64,000 nucleotides of DNA from Methanoculleus oceani (GTDB lineage Archaea; Halobacteriota; Methanomicrobia; Methanomicrobiales; Methanoculleaceae), in the NCBI RefSeq assembly GCF_023702065.1, contig NZ_QFDM01000001.1:372001-436000 (forward strand), written 5' to 3'. Under the pieces are notes generated by a model. The model made no database searches and had not been told where the DNA came from. It saw only the letters and a list, made by a program, of their open reading frames with translations. Positions 17,651 to 25,460 of the stretch are shown one piece after another; position 1 is the stretch's first letter; every line of letters starts with the position of its first letter. The position numbers were made by a program, and so were the translations under genes.

Positions 17651-18138
17651 CCCGCCGAGGCGTGGGTGAGGATGTGCCGGATCTCGGGAATGATGATCTC
17701 CCGGGCGGCGAGCGTCACGGCCTTCGTGGATCCCGGGATGCAGAAGACCGCCCGGCCGTCGACGACGCCCGCGATCGCCCGCGAGAGGATCGCGGCGGTC
17801 CCGATCTCCTCGTAGCTCTTCAGGCGGAAGAGTTCCCCGAACCCGTCGATCGTCTTTGCGAGCAGCGGCGCGACCGCCTCGATGGTCACGTCGTCGGGGG
17901 TGAGCCCGGTGCCCCCGGTGATGATGACGCAGGTTGCACGCGAAAGCGCCGTAGAGACCTCGGAGCGGATTCGCTCCAGATCGTCGGGGATCACGGCGTA
18001 GTGGGTCACCTCGATCTCCGCGGCGGAGAGGAGGTCGATGAGTGTCTTTCCGCTGGTATCGGTCTCCGGTTTCCGGGTCGAGGAGACTGTGATGACGGCA
18101 CCGGTCACGATGAGAGGTTTAAGATGGTTACTCTCCAT
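17641..18138 (-). CDS. moaB: Molybdenum cofactor biosynthesis protein MoaB (MogA/MoaB family)
   Basis: The 165-residue protein is a molybdopterin adenylyltransferase-type enzyme. It shows the MoaB/MogA core: GAVITVSSTRKPETDTSGK, the pterin-site segment CVIITGGTGLTPDDVTIEAV, and AVFCIPGSTKAVTLA. Methanogens need this cofactor for formylmethanofuran dehydrogenase and formate dehydrogenase. The ATG at 18138 was chosen over an upstream start because the family begins near this position and a GGA lies before it. Its 3' end overlaps cgi121 by 10 bp. Confidence 0.92.
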   Translation of the reverse strand: MESNHLKPLIVTGAVITVSSTRKPETDTSGKTLIDLLSAAEIEVTHYAVIPDDLERIRSEVSTALSRATCVIITGGTGLTPDDVTIEAVAPLLAKTIDGFGELFRLKSYEEIGTAAILSRAIAGVVDGRAVFCIPGSTKAVTLAAREIIIPEIRHILTHASAGQR

Positions 18139-18210
18139 AAGATCTTCCAGTACCCCTGTACCGCGTATTTTACTTCTTTCTATCCCCTGATTGGAGGGGT
18201 TCAATCCCCG

Positions 18211-18232
18211 ACCCCTTTGTTTCGACTGGAAC
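18211..18232 (-). promoter_or_regulatory. Origin recognition box ORB-1
   Basis: On the minus strand it reads TTCCAGTCGAAACAAAGGGG followed by T, matching the archaeal ORB core (TTCCASTGGAAAC-AAGGGG) at nearly every position. Orc1/Cdc6 binds such boxes through its winged helix and AAA+ domains. It points left, opposite to ORB-2 and ORB-3. Confidence 0.8.
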
Positions 18233-18417
18233 TATGAGGGGGCGCCCGGGTCCGGGGATGTGGTCGATGCAGGAGGAGGGAGGGAATTCCCGGATCCCCG
18301 GCGGGCAGATCAGGTTCATGAGAGGTAGTTGACAGGAGCCGGGCCGGCAGAAGAACCGTCCAACCGGGGATTGTCGACCGCATCCCGGAAGGGAGGTGGT
18401 TGCGATCCATGGGTACC

Positions 18418-18637
18418 GACGATCCGACCCACCAGGACAGAAGTCCGGTTCACGCGGGAGAGACGATCCGATCCACCAGGACAGAAGTCCGGTTCCGGGA
18501 GGAGTGACGATCCGATCTTCCGGGACAAAAGTCCGGTTCACGCGGGAGAGACGATCCGATCCACCGGGACAGGGGTCCGGTTCAGGGTGAAGTGACGATC
18601 CGATCTTCCGGGACAAAAGTCCGATTCAGGGAGGGGT
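18418..18637. repeat. 44-bp tandem repeat array, five full units
   Basis: Units begin at 18418, 18462, 18506, 18550 and 18594, each exactly 44 bp, and a sixth partial unit starts at 18638. Each unit opens with GACGATCCGA and contains GGACARAAGTCCGGTTC or a one- or two-base variant; that segment includes the short inverted repeat GGAC...GTCC. Units alternate in the middle (CCACCAGG/CTTCCGGG) and at the end. There are no spacers, so this is not a CRISPR array. It lies between ORB-1 and ORB-2. Confidence 0.9.
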
Positions 18638-18712
18638 GATGATCCGATCCGGCCAGAATAATAACCGGATCTCACCTGATGGCCGATCGATCCGGCGATA
18701 AAAGATCCCGAT

Positions 18713-18862
18713 CTATCCTTTCTCCTTCCTCATTCTGCATCCTCTCCTTCCCACGTTGCACCCTTTCCTTCCCGCTCTGCACCCTTCTTTGCTCACTCCA
18801 TACTCTCCCCTTCCCCCTTTGCGCTCTTCTTCGCTTTCCTCTTACTCTTCTCCTCCTATCCT
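18713..18862. other. Pyrimidine-rich tract in the origin region
   Basis: About 150 bp are roughly 85 percent C or T on the plus strand, with quasi-repeats of the form CTTCCC-N4-TGCACCC. An A/T-richer stretch (18863-18950, including CCATAAAACTTTATATCATG) follows. Strand-asymmetric tracts of this kind can form unusual structures or melt easily. No gene is supported. Confidence 0.6.
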
Positions 18863-18946
18863 GTACACTTACCATAAAACTTTATATCATGAATTGCAGA
18901 GGTACACATGACTATCATCATCACCTTTGATTAGATGATACACCCT

Positions 18947-19007
18947 CCCGTATCATCATCACCCTCCAGTCGAAACAAAGGGGTGGGGGTGATCCCGTAT
19001 CATCATC
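18947..19007. repeat. CCCGTATCATCATC direct repeats flanking ORB-2
   Basis: The 14-bp sequence CCCGTATCATCATC occurs at 18947-18960 and 18994-19007, on either side of ORB-2. A shorter TATCATCATC lies at 18913-18922. They may be auxiliary origin sites or remnants of a duplication. Confidence 0.6.
18964..18984 (+). promoter_or_regulatory. Origin recognition box ORB-2
   Basis: The box reads CTCCAGTCGAAACAAAGGGG followed by T and a further GGGGG run, which resembles the G-string of extended ORB elements. It points toward orc1. Confidence 0.8.
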
Positions 19008-19079
19008 CTGATCTGCTCCCCGATACCATTCTCATCCTGAGCAGTTCATCGCTATTCCGCCGGCAGTCAACGGCGCCTC

Positions 19080-19101
19080 GTTCCACTGGAAACGAAGGGG
19101 T
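19080..19101 (+). promoter_or_regulatory. Origin recognition box ORB-3, next to the orc1 promoter
   Basis: GTTCCACTGGAAACGAAGGG followed by GT is essentially the archaeal ORB consensus. It ends about 20 bp before the TATA-like element of orc1, so Orc1 bound here could also repress its own gene. Confidence 0.82.
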
Positions 19102-19120
19102 TATCAGTCTCGAAAACAAT

Positions 19121-19129
19121 CATATTAAG
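19121..19129 (+). promoter_or_regulatory. TATA-like element of orc1
   Basis: AATCATATTAAGAG lies about 55 bp before the orc1 ATG at 19180. It predicts a start near 19150 and a leader of about 30 nt containing GGTGA. Confidence 0.4.
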
Positions 19130-19179
19130 AGTCCTCGACACGAAAATTTCCTGTCCTGGCAACCCCCTCCGGTGACATT

Positions 19180-20463
19180 ATGTCGGACGATAAAACAAAC
19201 CCAATGGGACTATTCAAGAAATACCTGACCAATAGACGTATATTTAAGAACAGGGAAGTGCTCCGACACAGTTATCGTCCCCAGATTCTTCCTCACCGGA
19301 AACCGCAGATCGACGAACTCGCCTCCATCCTTGCCCCTGCCCTCACGAACGAGACCCCTTCAAATATCCTCATCTACGGTAAGACCGGGACCGGGAAGAC
19401 TGCGTCGGCCCGGTATGTGGGAACGGAGCTCGAGAACGCCAGCGCACTCGCCGGGACGAAGTGCAGGATCGTCCACCTCAACTGCGAAGTGATCGACACC
19501 CAGTACCGGGTCCTCGCCCAGATCGCGAACGGCCTCGACGATGCCGACGAGCACCCGAGCGACAGCACGAGGAACCACATCCCCATGACCGGGTGGCCGA
19601 CCGACCAGGTCTACATGGAGCTGAAGAACCAGCTCGAGAGCAGCGGCGGGGTCATGGTCATCATCCTCGACGAGATCGACAAACTCGTCAAGAAGAGCGG
19701 CGACGACACCCTCTACAACCTCACCCGGATCAACTCCGACCTCAAGTTCGCGAAGGTCAGCATCATCGGGATCTCGAACGACCTCCGGTTCACCGACTTC
19801 CTGGACCCCCGCGTCCTCTCTTCCCTTTCCGAGGAGGAGATCGTCTTCCCCCCCTACAACGCCCCGCAACTCTGCGACATCCTCCAGCAGAGGGCCGAGC
19901 TGGCGTTCGTCGAGGGCGCGCTCGGCGAGACGGTCATCCCGCTCTGTGCGGCACTCGCGGCGCAGGAGCACGGCGACGCCCGGCGGGCGCTCGACCTCCT
20001 CCGGGTCTCGGGCGAACTCGCGGACCGCGAGAACGCCACGGGCGTGGATGAGAAGCACGTCCGGATGGCCCAGGAGAAGATCGAGACCGACAGCATGGTG
20101 GAGTGCATCTCCACCCTCCCGACCCAGAGCAAGGCGGTCCTCTACGCGATGCTGATCCTCGAGCAGATGGGCAAACGGATCTTCACGAGCGGCGAGGTCA
20201 CGGTGGTCTACCGCGAGATCGCCCGGATCATCGATCTCGACGTCCTGACGCACCGCCGGATCACGGACCTCATCTCCGAGCTCAACATGCTCGGCGTCAT
20301 CAACACCCGGGTCATCTCGCGGGGCCGCTACGGCCGGACGAAGGAGATGTGGTTCGACGCAACGACGAGTAAGATCGAAGAGGTCGTTACGCGCGACCCG
20401 AGGCTCGACGATGAGAGACTTAAAAAGCTCGACATCAACCGCTTAAGAGCAATGTTCAGGTGA
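19180..20463 (+). CDS. cdc6: Orc1/Cdc6-type replication initiator
   Basis: The 427-residue AAA+ protein binds origin recognition boxes and loads the MCM helicase. It has Walker A YGKTGTGKTAS (about residues 66-76), Walker B VIILDEID, sensor 1 IGISNDLRF and sensor 2 GDARRALDLLR. A C-terminal winged-helix domain (about 320-427, including VVYREIARIIDLDVLTHRRI) inserts into ORB DNA. Five ORB-like sites within about 3 kb on both sides mark this as an origin-linked initiator. It is followed after 4 bp by an Lrp-type regulator gene. Confidence 0.96.
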   Translation: MSDDKTNPMGLFKKYLTNRRIFKNREVLRHSYRPQILPHRKPQIDELASILAPALTNETPSNILIYGKTGTGKTASARYVGTELENASALAGTKCRIVHLNCEVIDTQYRVLAQIANGLDDADEHPSDSTRNHIPMTGWPTDQVYMELKNQLESSGGVMVIILDEIDKLVKKSGDDTLYNLTRINSDLKFAKVSIIGISNDLRFTDFLDPRVLSSLSEEEIVFPPYNAPQLCDILQQRAELAFVEGALGETVIPLCAALAAQEHGDARRALDLLRVSGELADRENATGVDEKHVRMAQEKIETDSMVECISTLPTQSKAVLYAMLILEQMGKRIFTSGEVTVVYREIARIIDLDVLTHRRITDLISELNMLGVINTRVISRGRYGRTKEMWFDATTSKIEEVVTRDPRLDDERLKKLDINRLRAMFR

Positions 20464-20467
20464 AGCC

Positions 20468-20959
20468 ATGAATGAAAAGGACCGTATCCTCCTCCATCTC
20501 CTGGAGGAGAACTGCCGCACCCCGTTAAGCGAGCTCGCGGTGCTGGCCGAGGTGAGCGAGCAGGATGCAAAGGACCGGATCGGCCGGCTGGAAGCGTCCG
20601 GCGCCATCCGCCGTTACGGAGCGGTCGTCGACTGGGAGCAGGCCGGCAACGGGAATGTCGCCGCGGTGATCGAGCTGAAGGTCTCGCCTGAGCGGGACTT
20701 CGGCTACGACCGGATCGCGGAACGGATCTCCCGGTTCCCGCAGGTCCGGTCGCTCCGGCTCATGACCGGGACCTACGATCTCCAGCTCCTGGTCACCGGG
20801 CCGAGCATGCACGAGATCGCGCGGTTCGTAGCCGAGCAGATCGCCCCGATGGACCGGATCCGTGAGACGGCGACGCACATTATCATGAAGACCTACAAGG
20901 AGAACGGCACCACCTTCGCCGAGCGCGAAGAGGTCGAGCGTCTCCCCTACTCGTTCTGA
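20468..20959 (+). CDS. Lrp/AsnC-family transcriptional regulator
   Basis: The 163-residue protein has an N-terminal winged helix-turn-helix (NEKDRILLHLLEENCRTPLS, then DRIGRLEASGAIRRYGAVVD) and a C-terminal RAM ligand-binding domain (VAAVIELKVSPERDFGYDRI, then RLMTGTYDLQLLVTGPSMHE). Lrp proteins usually sense amino acids. The gene precedes an aminotransferase gene by 11 bp, a pairing seen in other methanogens, so it probably regulates amino-acid metabolism including that gene. Confidence 0.92.
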   Translation: MNEKDRILLHLLEENCRTPLSELAVLAEVSEQDAKDRIGRLEASGAIRRYGAVVDWEQAGNGNVAAVIELKVSPERDFGYDRIAERISRFPQVRSLRLMTGTYDLQLLVTGPSMHEIARFVAEQIAPMDRIRETATHIIMKTYKENGTTFAEREEVERLPYSF

Positions 20960-20970
20960 GGTGAGGTGCG

Positions 20971-22131
20971 ATGAGGGACTTCGTCTCGGAACGGGCCCGT
21001 GCCATACCCCCTTCGGGCATCAGGCGGTTCTTCGACATCGCCCAGACGATGGAGGACGTCATATCCCTGGGTGTCGGCGAACCGGACTTCGTGACCCCCT
21101 GGTGCGTCTGCGAGGCATCCATCTACTCCATCGAGCAGGGGTCGACCGCCTACACCTCGAACAAGGGGACGCCCCAGCTCCGGGGCGCCATCAGCCGCTA
21201 CCTCGACACGCGGTTTAACACCCGCTACGACCCTGAAGCGGAGATCATCGTGACCTGCGGCGTCTCGGAAGCCGCCGATATCGCCATCCGGGCCGTCGTC
21301 GACCCGGGCGACGAGGTGCTGGTGGCGGAGCCGAGCTACGTCTCCTACACCCCCTGCGTCTCCCTCGCCGGCGGTATCCCGGTGCCCGTCCCCTGCCGGG
21401 CGGAGGACGAGTTCCGGCTGACGGCCGACGCGCTCGCGGAACGCATCACCCCGCGGACGAAGGTTCTGATCGCAAACTTCCCGAACAACCCTACCGGCGG
21501 GGTGATGCAGGAGGCGGACTGGCGCGGGATCGCCGATCTCCTGGTCGACCACGACCTTCTCCTCATCAGCGACGAGGTCTACGCCGAACTCACCTACGCC
21601 GGCGACCACTTCTCGCCGGCGACGATCCCCGGGCTCTTTGAGCGGACGATCACCTTGAACGGGTTCTCGAAGGCCTTCGCCATGACCGGGTGGCGGATCG
21701 GCTACCTCTGTGCCCCGCCGGCAATCGCCGCGGCGGCCTTGAAGATCCACCAGTACGTCGCGCTCTGCGCCCCCGTCATGGGACAGATCGCGGCCTACGA
21801 GGCGCTCAGGATCGGAGAAGCCGAGAAGGACGCCATGGTCAGGGAGTACCGGCTCCGGCGGAACCTCTTCGTCGACGGGCTGAACAAACTCGGTCTCGCC
21901 TGCCACGTCCCGAAGGGTGCGTTCTATGCCTTCCCCTCGGTGGAGAGCACCGGCATGACCGACGTCGAGTTTGCAGAAGCGCTCCTCCGCGAGCAGCATG
22001 TGGCCGTCGTCCCCGGGAGCGTCCTCGGATCTTCCGGTACCGGGCACGTACGGTGCGCCTACGCGGTCTCGCGGGACGATCTCAAGGAGGCACTCTCCCG
22101 GATGGGGGCCTTCCTGGAATCGATAAAATAA
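20971..22131 (+). CDS. Class I/II pyridoxal-phosphate aminotransferase
   Basis: The 386-residue fold-type I enzyme has ISLGVGEPDFVTPW at the N-terminus, the substrate loop NFPNNPTGGVM, the PLP-phenol contact SDEVYAEL, and the PLP Lys in [17 protein letters not shown]. It most resembles archaeal aspartate/aromatic aminotransferases; the exact substrate pair is not resolvable here. It is 11 bp downstream of the Lrp-type gene, its probable regulator. A second related aminotransferase lies at 55661-56791. Confidence 0.92.
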   Translation: MRDFVSERARAIPPSGIRRFFDIAQTMEDVISLGVGEPDFVTPWCVCEASIYSIEQGSTAYTSNKGTPQLRGAISRYLDTRFNTRYDPEAEIIVTCGVSEAADIAIRAVVDPGDEVLVAEPSYVSYTPCVSLAGGIPVPVPCRAEDEFRLTADALAERITPRTKVLIANFPNNPTGGVMQEADWRGIADLLVDHDLLLISDEVYAELTYAGDHFSPATIPGLFERTITLNGFSKAFAMTGWRIGYLCAPPAIAAAALKIHQYVALCAPVMGQIAAYEALRIGEAEKDAMVREYRLRRNLFVDGLNKLGLACHVPKGAFYAFPSVESTGMTDVEFAEALLREQHVAVVPGSVLGSSGTGHVRCAYAVSRDDLKEALSRMGAFLESIK

Positions 22132-22190
22132 AAATAACTCCATAAATATCTTCAAAAGAAAATCGAAACTCTTTTATGGAATATCCCTGC
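22132..22190. other. AT-rich stretch, possible DNA unwinding element
   Basis: About 60 bp are clearly A/T-rich in a GC-rich chromosome, including AATAAAAATAACTCCATAAA, and lie directly before ORB-4. Such a stretch could be the melting site of a second origin half, or simply a terminator region of the aminotransferase gene. Confidence 0.45.
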
Positions 22191-22237
22191 CCGGGCAACT
22201 GATAGTTTGATGTCCGACAGGAGAATGACGGGCGGAC

Positions 22238-22259
22238 AACCCCTTTATTTCCACTGGAG
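22238..22259 (-). promoter_or_regulatory. Origin recognition box ORB-4
   Basis: On the minus strand it reads CTCCAGTGGAAATAAAGGGG followed by TT, one substitution from the ORB core. It points left, opposite to ORB-5. Confidence 0.75.
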
Positions 22260-22456
22260 ATGTGGATTTATTCAGGGATTTTGGGTGCCCGGGATCCCGT
22301 CGCGCTCGTATCGGGCATACGTATCCTGTCCTCCAAACCCCGGGCAGATCTTCGGGTTCGCATCCGCGCTCCGGCAAACGATCTGATTACAGATCGCCAT
22401 GCCGCTCCGGAGGGAAAAACTCCAAGCGATGGTCTGGAATACCCATGAAATGAAAA

Positions 22457-22477
22457 TTCCACTGGAAACAAAGGGGT
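22457..22477 (+). promoter_or_regulatory. Origin recognition box ORB-5
   Basis: TTCCACTGGAAACAAAGGGG followed by T is an almost perfect archaeal ORB. It forms a diverging pair with ORB-4, about 200 bp apart. I see no gene in 22478-22790. Confidence 0.8.
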
Positions 22478-22809
22478 CCAGATCCCGATGTCAACCGTGC
22501 CGGGGGATGATCCGCGGATACCAGGATTGATATATGATGACCGCTGTCCGCGAAAACGTGGAATAGACGGGAATATCGAAGTGCAACCCCGGAGACACCT
22601 GCCCGGGAGTCCGCGCCTGCCGGGAGATGTGGCCGACCACGCGGGATGCCCTCTGTTGCCCGCGCCCCGGGCGATCCCGCCAGCGCTCCCTCCTGCGGGC
22701 GCAAAACGGCGTTGAGCGAGCGGTGCGGGGGCTGCCGGAACCCTGTTGCCTTTAAGCGGGGTGACTGCTCTCCCGGCATCACATTGTAACGTTTATCACC
22801 CAGTATCGC

Positions 22810-22827
22810 TCTATCCTACTTGATAGA
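22810..22827. promoter_or_regulatory. Palindromic operator candidate before purA
   Basis: TCTATC-N6-GATAGA is a perfect inverted repeat ending 3 bp before the purA ATG. It follows a TATA-like GTTTATCA (22791-22798), so it covers the predicted transcription start, where a bound repressor would block polymerase. Confidence 0.45.
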
Positions 22828-22830
22828 ACA

Positions 22831-23841
22831 ATGAGTTGTACTATTATCGTCGGCGGGTTCTTTGGTGACGAGGGAAAAGGAAAGATCGTAGCCCACATCG
22901 CTCACCAGGACAGACCATCCATCATCTCCCGGGGCGGCGTCGGCCCGAACGCCGGGCATACCGTCTGTATCGGAGAGAAAGAGTACGGTGTCAGGATGGT
23001 CCCCTCGGGGTTCGTCTACCCGGAAGCGGCCCTCATGGTCGGGAGCGGCGTGCTCGTCGACCCCAGGGTCTTCCTGCGGGAAGTCGACCTGCTCGGCGTC
23101 CGGGGCAGGATCTTTGTCGACGGGCGGTGCGGCATCATCGAAGAGGATCATATCGCCCGGGACAGGGCGAGCGAGCACCTCAGGGATAAGATCGGGAGCA
23201 CCGGAACCGGGTGCGGCCCGGCCAACGCGGATCGCGTCCTCCGGACGTCCCGGCAGGCGAAAGACGTCCCGGAGCTTGCGGGGTTCATCACCGACGTGGC
23301 GCAGGACGTCAATGGCGCCCTGGACCGGGATGAGGTGGTCCTCCTCGAGGGGACCCAGGGCTTCGGGATCTCGCTCTACTTCGGGACCTATCCGTTCGTG
23401 ACGAGCAAAGATACCTCCGCCTCGCAGATCGCCGCCGACAACGGCGTCGGCCCGACCCGGATCGACGATGTCATCGTCGTCTTCAAGGCCTACCCGACCC
23501 GGGTCGGCGAGGGTCCCTTCTCCACCGAGATGTCGGCGGAGCGGTCGCACGAACTCGGGATCGAAGAGTTCGGCACCGTCACCCATCGCCAGCGCCGCAT
23601 CGGCACCTGGGACGGGAAGATGGCCCGTTACTCGGCGATGATCAACGGATGCACCCAGGCGGCGATCACCGGCATCGACCGGATCGACCCGGCCTGTTTC
23701 GGCGCGACAGACTACGACCGGCTGACCCGGAAGGCGAAGGACTTCATCGCACAGGCCGAAAGAGACATCGGCAAACCCGTCACCCTGATCTCGACGGGTC
23801 CCGAGATGTCCCAGATCATCGATCTGCGGGGAGAACGATGA
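22831..23841 (+). CDS. purA: Adenylosuccinate synthetase
   Basis: The enzyme joins IMP and aspartate using GTP, the first committed step to AMP. The 336 residues match the compact archaeal form. The GTP loop is GGFFGDEGKGKIVAHIA (about residues 8-24), with the catalytic Asp in it. RGGVGPNAGHT and the IMP-site GSTGTGCGPANADRVLR follow, then EGTQGFGISLYFGTYPFVTS. Its stop codon overlaps the start of the trm112-like gene (ATGA). The closing STGPEMSQIIDL is typical. Confidence 0.95.
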   Translation: MSCTIIVGGFFGDEGKGKIVAHIAHQDRPSIISRGGVGPNAGHTVCIGEKEYGVRMVPSGFVYPEAALMVGSGVLVDPRVFLREVDLLGVRGRIFVDGRCGIIEEDHIARDRASEHLRDKIGSTGTGCGPANADRVLRTSRQAKDVPELAGFITDVAQDVNGALDRDEVVLLEGTQGFGISLYFGTYPFVTSKDTSASQIAADNGVGPTRIDDVIVVFKAYPTRVGEGPFSTEMSAERSHELGIEEFGTVTHRQRRIGTWDGKMARYSAMINGCTQAAITGIDRIDPACFGATDYDRLTRKAKDFIAQAERDIGKPVTLISTGPEMSQIIDLRGER

Positions 23842-24023
23842 GAAGGAACCTGATGGAGATACTCTGCTGCCCGGTCTGCAAGGGCGAACTTTCGCTGACC
23901 GTGACCGAAGAGAGCGGTGAGGAGGTGCTGGAAGGCACCCTCCGGTGCGCGGCGTGCAGCGTCGACTACCCTATCAGCGAGGGCATCCCGAATCTCCTCC
24001 CGCAGACCGCCTGTGAGGACTGA
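23838..24023 (+). CDS. Trm112-like zinc protein, methyltransferase activator
   Basis: The 61-residue protein MRRNLMEILCCPVCKGELSL has two Cys pairs (CCPVC and CAAC in TLRCAACSVDYPISEGIPNLL), the zinc knuckle of the Trm112/YcaR family. In archaea and eukaryotes Trm112 binds and stabilises several RNA and protein methyltransferases. The gene starts in a 4-bp overlap with purA, so it is translated with it, although the functions are unrelated as far as is known. Confidence 0.85.
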   Translation: MRRNLMEILCCPVCKGELSLTVTEESGEEVLEGTLRCAACSVDYPISEGIPNLLPQTACED

Positions 24024-24031
24024 GCTGGCCG

Positions 24032-24556
24032 ATGTCGGAGATATTTCTCAACCGCCGGGGGATTAACTCCATCGAGGTTCCGGACGAGGTCGAGGCGACG
24101 CCGGGGAGCGACCTTGCCCTCCATATCGTTAACCACGGCTCGCCGCTCCACATCACCCTCGCCTCACCGAACTCCTCGACCTTCACCGACTTTTTCCACG
24201 AGAACCTCTACGTGAACAGAATCGAGGAGTTCCGGATCCCCATCCGGGAGAATGCCTACCCGGGGGTCTTCAACGTCGAGGTCATCGCCGGATACGGCGC
24301 TAAAAAGGCGGAGTTCCGGGTCGTCGTCAGGGAGCGGGCGGCACCGGAGCCCGGGCCGGTCGAGGTCCCTCCGAAAACGGCCGCCCACCGGGCCTCGTTC
24401 CGGTGGCAGTCTTCCATCCCGGCCCTCGCCCTCGTCGCCGCCGCCCTGGTGCTCTACGGGCTGTGGCTGGCCTACCGGGTTGATCTCTTAAACGCCGCTG
24501 CGTTTGGGGCGTTGCTCATCGGGGTCATCCTCGCATGGCTGCGGCAGCGGTCGTAG
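24032..24556 (+). CDS. Membrane protein with extracytoplasmic-like N-terminal domain, 174 aa
   Basis: The first 100 residues look like a beta-sandwich domain (EVPDEVEATPGSDLALHIVN, GVFNVEVIAGYGAKKAEFRV). A Pro-rich linker and two transmembrane helices (about residues 129-146 and 150-168) follow, ending in LRQRS. It resembles archaeal proteins grouped as DUF7524, but I hold that name weakly. The last 22 bp overlap the start of cbiB. The function is unknown. Confidence 0.7.
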   Translation: MSEIFLNRRGINSIEVPDEVEATPGSDLALHIVNHGSPLHITLASPNSSTFTDFFHENLYVNRIEEFRIPIRENAYPGVFNVEVIAGYGAKKAEFRVVVRERAAPEPGPVEVPPKTAAHRASFRWQSSIPALALVAAALVLYGLWLAYRVDLLNAAAFGALLIGVILAWLRQRS

Positions 24557-25455
24557 TCGCCGCGTCGCTGCTGGTGGACCGGCTGATCGGCGACCCGCAC
24601 TCACGGTATCACCCGGTGGCGGTCCTCGGCAGGTTCATCGGATGGTGGGGGGTTCCGGGCCGCTACCCGGTCCGCATCCAGCGGGCGGCCGGAGTCGCCG
24701 GAACCGTTCTGACCGCATCGCTCTTTGCCGTCCCCTTCGTTCTCGTCCAGTTCGCGGCCCCCTGGTACCTCTACCTCCTCCTCGCGCCATTCCTGCTCAA
24801 GACCTGTCTCGCCTGGCGGGCGCTCGAGGAGCATGCCGCCGCCGTGGTCCGGGCGCTCGAGGACGGCGGCATCGATGCGGGCCGCTCAGCGGTCGGGATG
24901 ATGGTGAGCAGGGATACGGCGCGCCTCGAGCGCGAGCACGTCCTCTCGGCCGCCTACGAGTCGATGACCGAGAACCTGGTGGACAGCATCGTCTCCCCGC
25001 TCTTCTACTTCGGGGTCTTCGGCCTCGCCGGGGCCGCGGTCTTCCGGGCGGTCAACACCCTGGACGCGATGCTCGGCTACCGGGACGAGCGGCTCCGGAT
25101 CGGCTGGTTCCCGGCACGCGCCGACGACGTCGCAAACTTCATCCCGGCCCGGCTCACCGGCTTCATCCTCCTCGCCTACTTTGCGGCGAAGGGCCGGTTC
25201 GCCCCGGCCTGGGCGGTGCTCCGCCGGGATAGAAAGAAGCGCCCGGGGTTCAACGGCGGGATCCCGATGGCCGTCATCGCCGGCGGCGTCGGGATCCGGC
25301 TCGAGAAGCCCGGTTTCTACACGATCGGGGACCCTGAACGGACGCTTGCCGAGGCGGGCGCCGGGATCGTCCATGCGGTCCGGGCGGCGACGATCATCTT
25401 CGCCCTCGCCGAGATCGCCGCACTATTTTTATTGGGGTTCATGAGCTATACATAA
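24535..25455 (+). CDS. cbiB: Adenosylcobinamide-phosphate synthase CbiB/CobD
   Basis: This integral membrane enzyme attaches the aminopropanol phosphate arm to adenosylcobyric acid in cobamide synthesis. Over 306 residues it shows the family motifs [20 protein letters not shown] at the N-terminus, [50 protein letters not shown] and [20 protein letters not shown]. Methanogens need cobamides for methyltransferases. The start overlaps the upstream membrane protein gene by 22 bp. The downstream pdxS gene is 5 bp away. Confidence 0.93.
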   Translation: MAAAAVVVAASLLVDRLIGDPHSRYHPVAVLGRFIGWWGVPGRYPVRIQRAAGVAGTVLTASLFAVPFVLVQFAAPWYLYLLLAPFLLKTCLAWRALEEHAAAVVRALEDGGIDAGRSAVGMMVSRDTARLEREHVLSAAYESMTENLVDSIVSPLFYFGVFGLAGAAVFRAVNTLDAMLGYRDERLRIGWFPARADDVANFIPARLTGFILLAYFAAKGRFAPAWAVLRRDRKKRPGFNGGIPMAVIAGGVGIRLEKPGFYTIGDPERTLAEAGAGIVHAVRAATIIFALAEIAALFLLGFMSYT

Positions 25456-25460
25456 GAATA

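Noticed and set aside
18190-18216. T-arm-like sequence GGGGTTCAATCCCC suggesting a tRNA end
   Set aside because: No acceptor, D or anticodon stems can be drawn around it, and it abuts origin recognition box ORB-1.
18170-18616. Open reading frame on the minus strand across the 44-bp repeats
   Set aside because: Its translation simply mirrors the tandem repeats (44 bp is not a multiple of 3, so motifs shift frame) and it has no family resemblance or ribosome site.
18418-18670. CRISPR array
   Set aside because: Units are contiguous with no unique spacers and there are no cas genes in the window.
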